From NCBI GenBank assembly GCA_050743145.1, contig JBOGDU010000100.1, positions 1-13,455 of the forward strand: a DNA stretch of 13,455 bases, written 5' to 3'. Source of the DNA: DASRTE01 sp050743145. GTDB taxonomy: Bacteria > Actinomycetota > Actinomycetes > Jiangellales > Jiangellaceae. The notes beneath the pieces were generated by a model, which was not told where the DNA came from, ran no database searches, and saw nothing but the letters and a program-made list of their open reading frames with translations. A program made the translations under genes and the position numbers. Positions 7,074-12,875 of the stretch are shown here, one piece after another. The first letter of the stretch is position 1. Every line of letters starts with the position of its first letter.

Positions 7074-7736
7074 ATGTCCGAGATGCCGAACGATTCGGCC
7101 GGCCGGACGAACCACGCCCGTGGCCAAGCGCGACCGGCCGATCCCGACCAGACCGCCCGCCAGACGGCAGCGCTGGAACGCGAGATCGACCTCTCGTTGC
7201 GGCGCGCGGACGACGCCACGATGGGCCGCCCCGTCCGGCGTCGTCGGCCGCGCTGGCTGATCGCCACGGCGATCGTGCTGGCACTCGGCCTGGCTGTCGC
7301 CGCGACGCTGGCGGCGTATCTCTGGCGGACGACCGACGAGTGGATGACGGAGTCCGACCGCCTCGAATCGGTGGCCACCGACCTGGCTGCCGAGCGGGAC
7401 GCGCTGACAGCCGATCTCGATCAGGCCGAGCGGGACCTCGCCGCCACCGAGGAACAACTCCGCGAGGCCCAGGATCGCATCACCGCACTTGCCGAGGAGA
7501 AGGCCCAGACCGCGGACGAACGCGAGGTGGCCCGCCTGATCGCGGGCAACGTCGCGGGGGTCGCCAACCAGCTCGAGGTCTGCGTCCGCGGCCAGGGCCA
7601 GCTGATCACCGCACTGGAGGACGTCGAGGCGTATGACCCCGTCTCCGTGTCCGAGTTCGCGCGGCAGGTCGCCGATGCCTGCAACCAGGCACTCGCAGGC
7701 AGCGAGGAGATCAAGCGGCAGTTGGGGATCGAGTGA
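7074..7736 (+). CDS. Single-pass membrane protein with coiled coil, unknown function
   Basis: I do not recognise a named family. From the ATG at 7074 (AGGGGG 6 bases upstream, better than the GTG at 7047) it has 220 aa. Residues 1-60 are a polar, Arg-rich cytoplasmic region ending in RRRRPRW. One membrane helix follows at about 61-84, and positive-inside logic puts the C-terminus outside. Residues about 91-155 are heptad-like (LESVATDLAAERDALTAD...) and should form a coiled coil. The final 60 residues are a conserved-looking domain with Cys170 and Cys203 that could form a disulfide. The stop overlaps the GTG of the following protease lipoprotein by 4 bases, so the two are co-translated and probably act together at the cell surface. 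A partner or regulator role for the protease is an inference. Confidence 0.8.
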   Translation: MSEMPNDSAGRTNHARGQARPADPDQTARQTAALEREIDLSLRRADDATMGRPVRRRRPRWLIATAIVLALGLAVAATLAAYLWRTTDEWMTESDRLESVATDLAAERDALTADLDQAERDLAATEEQLREAQDRITALAEEKAQTADEREVARLIAGNVAGVANQLEVCVRGQGQLITALEDVEAYDPVSVSEFARQVADACNQALAGSEEIKRQLGIE

Positions 7737-8461
7737 GACTGTTGCGCCTGGCGCCGTTGTGCGTAGCCATCGTCCTGGCCGGCTGCGGAGAACTGCCCGA
7801 GCTGCCACCGATGCCGGACCCGGTCGCGATCGGCGAGACGACCGCGGCGCCCTCTCCGGGTCCTGGCTCGACCACGCTGTCACCGGACGGGTTCCGGACC
7901 ACCGAGCGGGTCGCCGTCCGGGTCCGCAAGGTCGGTTGCGGTGGCGTGAGCACGGGCAGCGGGTTCGCCGTGTCCGAGGACGTCCTGGTCACCAACCGGC
8001 ACGTCGTGGCCGGCGCCGACACCCTGCAGGTGAGTACGTACGACGGGCAGGACCTGCTGGTCGAAACGGCCGGCGCCGCCGTCGTGGCGGACCTCGCGAT
8101 CGTGCGCACCCGTTCGGCCCTGCCTGCAGCGGTCACGCTGGCCCAGTCGGACCCCGAGGTGGGCGACCCGGTCGAGGTGGTGGGGTATCCCGGTGGCGGG
8201 CGACTGACGTCCAGCACCGGCACCGTACTGGGCTTCGACGAGGACCCGCTGGACGCGAACGCGGGGCAGATCGTCGTGACCGACGCGGCCGCCGAGCCCG
8301 GGTCGTCGGGCAGCCCGATGTACGACGGGTCCGGGCTCGTGGTCGGCGTCGTCTACGCGGCGACGGAGGACGGAACCCGGTCCTTGGCCGTGCCGGTCTC
8401 GACACTGCACACGATGCTCGACCAGGCCAGCGTCGCCAGTGACGTCCCGCCCTGCGAGTAG
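7733..8461 (+). CDS. Trypsin-like serine protease lipoprotein
   Basis: This 242-aa protein has a signal peptide ending in the lipobox LAGC (Cys18), followed by a Pro/Thr/Ser-rich stretch to about residue 52. The chymotrypsin-fold domain (about 55-235) shows the triad His90 in TNRHVVAG, Asp120 in ADLAIV and Ser192 in PGSSGSP, in the spacing of HtrA/trypsin-like enzymes. There is no PDZ domain. Cys69 and Cys241 may form a disulfide. It should act outside the membrane, lipid-anchored. The GTG start overlaps the previous stop (GTGA), indicating translational coupling with the coiled-coil membrane protein. Its substrate cannot be read from the sequence. Confidence 0.88.
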   Translation: MRLLRLAPLCVAIVLAGCGELPELPPMPDPVAIGETTAAPSPGPGSTTLSPDGFRTTERVAVRVRKVGCGGVSTGSGFAVSEDVLVTNRHVVAGADTLQVSTYDGQDLLVETAGAAVVADLAIVRTRSALPAAVTLAQSDPEVGDPVEVVGYPGGGRLTSSTGTVLGFDEDPLDANAGQIVVTDAAAEPGSSGSPMYDGSGLVVGVVYAATEDGTRSLAVPVSTLHTMLDQASVASDVPPCE

Positions 8462-8521
8462 CCGCTCCCGGCCGACCAGCCCGACGGTGTCTCGTCGATG
8501 GCGGGTGCGAGGATTCACCGG

Positions 8522-9631
8522 ATGAGCGCCGACCTCCTCTCGAACCGGGCCCTGAACCGCGCCACGCTCGCCCGACAACTGCTCCTGGATCGGTCGACCA
8601 TGACGCCCCTCGAGGCGGTCGAGCACCTGGTCGGCCTGCAGGCCCAGAACCCGCTCGATCCCTACCTCGCCCTGTGGTCTCGCCTCGACGGGTTGGACCC
8701 GCACAAGTTCGGGCGCCTGCTCGAGGACAGGTCGCTCGTGCGGACCGTCGTCATGCGATCCACCATCCACCTCGTCAGCGCCGACGACGCGTTGTTCCTC
8801 CGGCCGCTCACCCAGCCGGTGATGATGATGGAGATCTCCCGGCATCCCGAGTACGCACCCCAACTCGTCGGCGTCGACATGGAGCCGGTTCTCGCCTACG
8901 CCCACCCGCTGCTCACCGAGACACCGATGTCCGGGCGAAGGCTGCGAGAGGCCCTGGCCGAGCGCTTTCCCGACCTGCCCGCGGCAGCCATCGCCTACGC
9001 CTGCCGCTGCTACCTGCCCCTGGTCCAGATCCCGCCGCGCGGAGTCTGGGGCAAGGCCCTCCAGGTCACGTCGACACCTCTCGACACGTGGCTCGGGCGA
9101 CCGCTGCGCACCGACGCCACGATCGACGAGGCCGTGCTCCGTTACCTGGCCGCCTTCGGCCCGGCCATCGTCGCCGACCTTGCCACCTGGTCGCGGCTGA
9201 CCGGGTTCCGCGAGGTCGTCGACCGGCTGCGTCCGCAGTTGCGGACGTTCACCGACGAGAAGGGGCGCGAACTCGTCGACCTGCCCGACGCTCCGACACC
9301 CGACCCCGACACGCCGGCACCTGTGCGCTTCCTGCCCGAGTACGACAACGTGCTGCTGTCCCACGCGGACCGCAGCCGGTTCGGCGAGGACGCCAAGATG
9401 TTCGCGTCCGACCTGGGCGCCTTCAAGGGCTCGGTGCTCGTGGACGGCATGGTGCGGGCCATCTGGCACCACGAGGTGGACAAGGACACCGGAACCGCGA
9501 CGGTTTCCGTCCACCACGTCCCCCTGTCGAAGACGTCCGTGCGGGCGGTCGAGGCCGAGGGTCTTCGTGTCGCCCGGTTCTGGCACGCCGGCGCGGACAG
9601 CCACGAGGTCCGCATGACGCCGATCGGCTGA
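8522..9631 (+). CDS. Winged-helix DNA-binding protein, AlkZ/YcaQ-like DNA glycosylase candidate
   Basis: This 369-aa protein is of the HTH_42 (YcaQ/AlkZ) family of tandem winged helices. The N-terminus (LSNRALNRATLARQLLL...AVEHLVGLQAQNPLDPYLALWSRL) holds Gln40 and Gln42 in the QAQ motif that matches the catalytic Q-hydrophobic-Q of Streptomyces AlkZ, a glycosylase acting on azinomycin crosslinks. Further family blocks are VVMRSTIHLV, the WGK segment near the middle, and FLPEYDNVLLSHADRSRF before a C-terminal beta domain. Activity on DNA crosslinks is an inference, since many family members are uncharacterised. GAGGA lies 8 bases before ATG 8522; an ATG at 8498 would add eight residues without support. 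No resistance or antibiotic biosynthesis genes lie nearby, so it is more likely housekeeping repair. Confidence 0.82.
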   Translation: MSADLLSNRALNRATLARQLLLDRSTMTPLEAVEHLVGLQAQNPLDPYLALWSRLDGLDPHKFGRLLEDRSLVRTVVMRSTIHLVSADDALFLRPLTQPVMMMEISRHPEYAPQLVGVDMEPVLAYAHPLLTETPMSGRRLREALAERFPDLPAAAIAYACRCYLPLVQIPPRGVWGKALQVTSTPLDTWLGRPLRTDATIDEAVLRYLAAFGPAIVADLATWSRLTGFREVVDRLRPQLRTFTDEKGRELVDLPDAPTPDPDTPAPVRFLPEYDNVLLSHADRSRFGEDAKMFASDLGAFKGSVLVDGMVRAIWHHEVDKDTGTATVSVHHVPLSKTSVRAVEAEGLRVARFWHAGADSHEVRMTPIG

Positions 9632-9646
9632 AACAACCGGCCTCAC

Positions 9647-9675
9647 TTGTCGGCAGTGCCGAGGGTCGCTACACA
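9647..9675 (+). promoter_or_regulatory. Probable promoter of the 9684 gene (leaderless)
   Basis: TTGTCG (9647-9652) and TACACA (9670-9675) are separated by exactly 17 bases and resemble SigA-type -35 and -10 boxes. The GTG start begins 8 bases after the -10 box, where transcription should initiate, so the mRNA is likely leaderless. No conventional ribosome site is spaced properly before this GTG, which agrees. Confidence 0.55.
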
Positions 9676-9683
9676 ATGGAAGG

Positions 9684-10310
9684 GTGACCGAGTTGCCGGA
9701 CCGTCCGGACCGTCCCGTACTGCGGGCCGACTGGACCGACCTGCCAGGCGACCCCGATCCCGCCGACCGGGCGATGATCGCCCATGCCACGGCAGCCGCC
9801 GTACTCAGGGTCGGCCGCGACACCGGTCCCGATCCCGAACGAACCCGCCGGCTGGTCGGTCTCGCCGACGACGTCGGCATCGACGACATCGCCGCGCTGT
9901 GGTGCGACGCAGGTGCCGGCACGCTGCCCGGCACCCTCTGGTCGCTCTACCTCCTGCGCACCTGGGTGCACCGGGACGGGATCGAGGCGGCCCGCCTGTT
10001 CGCCGCCGGGCAGCGGGTTGCCGAGGTGTCGACGGCCGTCGCCGGGGTCGCCGAACCGCCCGGCCCGCGCGAGGTCGCCGAGGTCGGCGACGCCGTCCTG
10101 ACCAGCGCATTCGACGGCGATTTCGCGATCGCGCTCGAGCGGGCCGCCGCGTTCTGTCGTGTCGTCGCCGCTGGCCGGGCGCATCTGGCCGACGACTGCA
10201 CCGACGAGAACGAGGGAGTGCGGCAGACCAGGCTGGCCGACGGCAACCTCCGGATGGCCCAGGAGCTCGAGCACGCCGCCGCGCTGTGGCGCGATGGAGA
10301 GCTCACCTGA
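9684..10310 (+). CDS. Conserved actinobacterial protein of unknown function
   Basis: This 208-aa protein is predicted soluble and mostly helical. No catalytic motif is recognised. The blocks that look conserved are LWSLYLLRTWVHRDG (about 91-105), the segment AVAGVAEPPGPREVAEVGDAVL, and FAIALERAAAFCRVVAAGRAHLADD near residues 149-173. It resembles a family of actinobacterial hypothetical proteins of similar size; my recollection that Mycobacterium tuberculosis Rv3662c is one of them is unverified. The GTG start at 9684 follows a well-spaced promoter with no room for a leader. It stands alone, and its stop is 206 bases before a convergent gene, with a structured intergenic region in between. 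No function is proposed. Confidence 0.82.
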   Translation: MTELPDRPDRPVLRADWTDLPGDPDPADRAMIAHATAAAVLRVGRDTGPDPERTRRLVGLADDVGIDDIAALWCDAGAGTLPGTLWSLYLLRTWVHRDGIEAARLFAAGQRVAEVSTAVAGVAEPPGPREVAEVGDAVLTSAFDGDFAIALERAAAFCRVVAAGRAHLADDCTDENEGVRQTRLADGNLRMAQELEHAAALWRDGELT

Positions 10311-10321
10311 CGGCCGACCAC

Positions 10322-10350
10322 TTGGGAACATCCTCGCGGTGGAGTAAGTT
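10322..10350 (+). promoter_or_regulatory. Possible promoter inside the convergent intergenic region
   Basis: TTGGGA (10322-10327) and TAAGTT (10345-10350) are spaced by 17 bases. The TA---T pattern of the -10 is kept. There is no coding gene downstream on this strand before 10930, so if it is a promoter, it would drive a non-coding transcript. The two boxes alone are weak evidence. Confidence 0.35.
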
Positions 10351-10355
10351 CTGCT

Positions 10356-10515
10356 ATCGGCGACAGCCCGCACGGGTTCTCGTCAGGCGTCGCACCGCGG
10401 TAACCCCGGGTCCCACCTAGAGCCGCTGCGAGCGGCCGTTGCGCCGAGAGGCGTTCCCGGTGAGACGTCTCCACGTCGGGCGGCCCCGGTCCACGTGACC
10501 GGGGCCGTTCCCGTC
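10356..10515 (+). ncRNA. Possible structured small RNA between convergent genes
   Basis: The stretch between two converging genes begins just after a possible promoter and ends at a perfect 11-bp hairpin (10481-10507). Inside are several short dyads: cccg-ca-cggg, gccgct-gcg-agcggc and an agacgtct palindrome. No credible reading frame is present on the plus strand. Predicted length is about 150-160 nt. I cannot match it to a known family by eye. The position downstream of a possible Rv3662c-like gene recalls the locus of the RNA polymerase-binding Ms1/6S-like RNA of actinobacteria, but that identity is speculative. It may alternatively be just a terminator region. Confidence 0.35.
10481..10507. 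terminator. Perfect 11-bp stem hairpin, bidirectional terminator
   Basis: cggccccggtc and gaccggggccg pair perfectly around the 5-base loop cacgt. The hairpin is 9 bases beyond the stop of the minus-strand metallopeptidase gene and also lies at the 3' side of any plus-strand transcript in this gap. There is no long T run, as is common for actinobacterial terminators. Confidence 0.65.
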
Positions 10516-10516
10516 C

Positions 10517-10867
10517 TCAGTCCCAGCCGAGCTCGTGCAGGCGATCGTCGTCGATGCCGAAGTGGTGTGCCACCTCGTGCACCACCGTCACCTGGATCTC
10601 GTCGACGACGTCGTCGTACGACTCGCAGATCCGCAGGATCGGCAGGCGGAACAGCCGGATCGTGTCGGGCAGGACGCCGGCGTACCAGCCGTCGCGCTCG
10701 GTCAGGGGCGTTCCCTCGTAGAGGCCCAGCAGCCCGGGAGAGTCCTCGGGTGCCTCGTCCTCGACCAGGACGACGACGTTGTCGATGACGCGGGACAGTT
10801 CCGCCGGGATGGTGTCCAGCGCTTCCGCGACGAGTTCCTCGAACTCCGCGGCCGTGACATCGAGCAC
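10517..10867 (-). CDS. Small zincin-like metallopeptidase-family protein
   Basis: From the GTG at 10867 the protein has 116 aa, the usual length of the zincin_1 (PF06262, DUF1025) family. The N-terminal part has FEELVAEALDTIPAEL and NVVVLVEDEA. The C-terminal helix has HEVAHHFGIDDDRLHELGW, giving the metal-binding HExxH with the family's following D-x-x-x-L-x-E-L-G-W. YEGTPLTER is also a family block. It is predicted cytoplasmic; peptidase activity is inferred from the motif and mostly unproven in the family. An ATG at 10912 and a GTG at 10894 extend the frame by up to 15 residues without family resemblance; no start has a convincing ribosome site. It is divergent from the metallophosphoesterase gene, 62 bases apart. 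Confidence 0.85.
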   Translation of the reverse strand: MLDVTAAEFEELVAEALDTIPAELSRVIDNVVVLVEDEAPEDSPGLLGLYEGTPLTERDGWYAGVLPDTIRLFRLPILRICESYDDVVDEIQVTVVHEVAHHFGIDDDRLHELGWD

Positions 10868-10929
10868 GCTGACCAGTCTCGCGGGTGCCGCCACAGCGCG
10901 ATACGGCGGCACTGTGTTACGAACGTGGC

Positions 10930-12462
10930 GTGATCGCCGCGTCGACTCCGCCGACGCCCGCCGTGTCCCGGCTGCCGAGCTGGGTTCGGCGGGCGGCTCC
11001 GTGGGTCGCCACCGTCCTCGCGGCCCTTGTCGGCGCGTGGCTCGCTCTGGTGGTGGCCGGCACCACTCACGCCGCCGTCGGGCCGTTCGGCGTCGATGCC
11101 GCGATCAAGCCCGCCTGGGGCGGCGAGACGGTGCTCGAGGTGGATCCGATCGGCACGCTGGTGTTGGACACCCACAACGCCCCCCTCGAGGTCGGGGTCT
11201 CCGTCCGCACGGTCGACGTCGAACGCGTGCGTGACATCGTCAACGACCCGACGTCCCTGTCCGGGATCGACGATCGGGTGGTCGAAGACCTGCAGGACGT
11301 TCTGCTGCGGGCCGCGGTCCGTGCGGCCGTTGTGGCACTGATCGGGGCCCTCGTGGTGGGTGGCCTCGTGCTGCGGTCGTGGCGGCGAGCCTTGATCGCC
11401 GGTGCCGTCGCCCTCGGGATCGTGGCGGGCTCTTACGGGCTGGCGGCGCTGACCTTCGACCGCGACGCCGTTCGCGAGCCTCGGTTCACCGGCCTGCTCA
11501 CGACCGCGCCGCAGCTGGTCGGGAGCGCCGAGGCCATCGCCTCCAACTTCGACGCGTACGCGGACCAGCTGGCGAGCATCGTCACCAACGTCGGCCGCCT
11601 CTACGACACGGCGCTGACGCTGCCGACGTTCGCTCCCGATGACGACACCATCCGGCTGATGCACGTGTCCGACCTCCACCTGAACCCGAGCGCATGGGAC
11701 GTGATCCGGGCCGTCGCCGAGCAGTACGACGTCGACGTGATCGTCGACACCGGCGACATCGCCGATCACGGCACCGGGCCGGAGTCCGCCTACGTCACGC
11801 CGATCGCCGGGCTCGGGCGTCCGTACGTCTTCGTCAAGGGCAACCACGACTCGATCGTGACGCAGGCGGCGGTGGCCGAGAACGCCAACGCCGTCGTGCT
11901 CGCCGGCGACCCGGTCGACGTGGCCGGGCTGACCTTCATCGGCGCTCCCGATCCGCGGTTCACCCCCGACCAGACCACCCGCGGCACGGCCGACCAGGAC
12001 CTCCGCCGCAGCACCGAGGAGCTGGCCGACGAGGCCCGCTCCCTCGATCCACACGCCGACATCCTCGTCTTCCACGACCCGACCTACGCCGAGCTCTTCG
12101 ACGGCGCGGCGCCGCTCGTGCTGGCCGGTCACGCACACCGGCGGCAGACGGTGGTGCTCGACGAAGGCACCAGGGTCATGGTCCAGGGTTCGACCGGTGG
12201 GGCCGGACTGCGCGCACTCGAGGGCGAGGATCCGACGCCGGTCACCCTGTCGGTGCTCTACCTCAACCCGGAGTCCAGGCAACTGGTGGCGTGGGACGAC
12301 ATCACGTTGGGCGGCCTGGGCCTCACCAGCGCGGAGATCCAGCGCCATTTGGCCGACGAGGACAACGACGACGGTGCTTCCGACAACGGCGACTCCGACG
12401 ACGGCGGCGATGCCGGCAGGCCCGACGAAGGCACGACCAGCAGTCCCTCCCCCTCCCCATGA
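10930..12462 (+). CDS. Membrane-anchored metallophosphoesterase
   Basis: This is a 510-aa protein from the GTG at 10930. The calcineurin-like phosphoesterase domain (about 240-440) has all metal-site motifs: D248/H250 in SDLHLN, D273/D276 in DTGDIAD, N305/H306 in GNHD, H382 in FHDP, and H401/H403 in GHAHRR. Membrane helices are at about 25-44, 131-148 and 154-173. Arg residues before helix 1 put the N-terminus inside, so the 80-residue loop between helices 1 and 2 and the catalytic domain should be outside. The tail (about 465-510) is rich in Asp/Asn/Gly and ends in Ser-Pro, likely disordered. The substrate is unknown. An ATG at 10885 extends the frame but overlaps the divergent gene. The TGA lies in the base of a strong hairpin. 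Confidence 0.88.
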   Translation: MIAASTPPTPAVSRLPSWVRRAAPWVATVLAALVGAWLALVVAGTTHAAVGPFGVDAAIKPAWGGETVLEVDPIGTLVLDTHNAPLEVGVSVRTVDVERVRDIVNDPTSLSGIDDRVVEDLQDVLLRAAVRAAVVALIGALVVGGLVLRSWRRALIAGAVALGIVAGSYGLAALTFDRDAVREPRFTGLLTTAPQLVGSAEAIASNFDAYADQLASIVTNVGRLYDTALTLPTFAPDDDTIRLMHVSDLHLNPSAWDVIRAVAEQYDVDVIVDTGDIADHGTGPESAYVTPIAGLGRPYVFVKGNHDSIVTQAAVAENANAVVLAGDPVDVAGLTFIGAPDPRFTPDQTTRGTADQDLRRSTEELADEARSLDPHADILVFHDPTYAELFDGAAPLVLAGHAHRRQTVVLDEGTRVMVQGSTGGAGLRALEGEDPTPVTLSVLYLNPESRQLVAWDDITLGGLGLTSAEIQRHLADEDNDDGASDNGDSDDGGDAGRPDEGTTSSPSPSP

Positions 12463-12509
12463 TCATGTCGACTTTGCATCCCTATCCGGCAGCAAAGTCG
12501 CCATGATCA
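12460..12509. terminator. 18-bp stem hairpin overlapping the metallophosphoesterase stop
   Basis: tgatcatgtcgactttgc (12460-12477) pairs with gcaaagtcgccatgatca (12492-12509) with one mismatch around a 14-base loop. The first three bases of the left arm are the TGA of the gene. The arms are much richer in A and T than their surroundings, and there is no T run. It may end transcription of the phosphoesterase gene. Its near-perfect symmetry also fits a dispersed palindromic repeat. Confidence 0.65.
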
Positions 12510-12536
12510 CCAGCAGTGGCCGGGGGCTGGCCCGGT

Positions 12537-12566
12537 TTGGAGAAGGCCGGACGGACGGCCTATGCT
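12537..12566 (+). promoter_or_regulatory. Probable promoter of the tRNA-Glu/tRNA-Asp pair
   Basis: TTGGAG (12537-12542) and TATGCT (12561-12566) are spaced by 18 bases. The -10 keeps T-A----T. Transcription would start near 12573, giving a leader of about 40 bases before tRNA-Glu. The 12-base gap between the two tRNAs fits a single transcript. Confidence 0.5.
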
Positions 12567-12614
12567 TTGCCGGTCCCCGACGACGACGAGCCACGGGCAA
12601 TCCGTCCCGGTGAA

Positions 12615-12687
12615 GTCCCCATCGTCTAGCGGCCTAGGACTCCGCCCTTTCAAGGCGGCAGCGCGGGTTCGAATCCCGTTGGGGGCA
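12615..12687 (+). tRNA. tRNA-Glu (TTC)
   Basis: The cloverleaf is complete. Acceptor GTCCCCA pairs with TGGGGGC (one G-U), with discriminator A. The anticodon stem is ccgcc/ggcgg with loop cTTTCaa, so the anticodon is TTC (Glu). The T arm is cgggTTCGAatcccg. The CCA end is not encoded. The length is 73 bases. Confidence 0.95.
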
Positions 12688-12699
12688 CGTACGACGCAA

Positions 12700-12773
12700 G
12701 GTCCTGTGGAGCAGTTGGAGTGCTCGCCGCCCTGTCAAGGCGGAGGTCGCGGGTTCAAGTCCCGTCAGGACCG
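12700..12773 (+). tRNA. tRNA-Asp (GTC)
   Basis: Acceptor ggtcctg pairs with caggacc, with discriminator G. The anticodon stem is ccgcc/ggcgg with loop ctGTCaa, so the anticodon is GTC (Asp). The T arm is gcgggTTCAAgtcccgt. The CCA is not encoded. The anticodon arm is identical to that of tRNA-Glu except for the first anticodon base. The recombinase gene begins about 100 bases downstream, so the 3' half of this tRNA gene is the likely integration target. Confidence 0.95.
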
Positions 12774-12774
12774 C
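12752..12774 (+). other. Putative attachment-site core (attL) in the 3' part of tRNA-Asp
   Basis: Tyrosine recombinases of integrative elements commonly use the T-arm and acceptor end of a tRNA gene as core site. The adjacent recombinase gene reads away from tRNA-Asp, so this tRNA end is the natural candidate. The second copy (attR) would lie beyond the window; the exact core length cannot be fixed here. Confidence 0.45.
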
Positions 12775-12800
12775 TAGCATCACCCCAGGTCAGAGGCCTA

Positions 12801-12818
12801 GCGCCAAAGACTTGGCGC
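12801..12818. repeat. 7-bp hairpin between tRNA-Asp and the recombinase gene
   Basis: gcgccaa and ttggcgc pair perfectly around agac. It may be the terminator of the tRNA transcript or part of the attachment region. Confidence 0.45.
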
Positions 12819-12828
12819 GGATCGCTTC

Positions 12829-12857
12829 TTGGCGGGACACGTTGCGGGACACAAGAT
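12829..12857 (+). promoter_or_regulatory. Possible recombinase promoter containing 9-base direct repeats
   Basis: TTGGCG (12829-12834) and CAAGAT (12852-12857) are spaced by 17 bases, and transcription would start about 12 bases before the GTG at 12876. The spacer carries the direct repeat gcgggacac at 12832-12840 and 12844-12852 (12-base period), which could be a protein-binding site for the recombinase or a regulator. Confidence 0.35.
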
Positions 12858-12875
12858 GCGCTAGCCTCAGGCCCC

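Noticed and set aside
7880..9934. Minus-strand open frame of 684 codons
   Set aside because: It runs antisense across three well-supported genes and shows no motif.
10702..12348. Minus-strand open frame of 548 codons
   Set aside because: It is antisense to the metallophosphoesterase, with low-complexity composition, and overlaps the metallopeptidase gene in the wrong frame.
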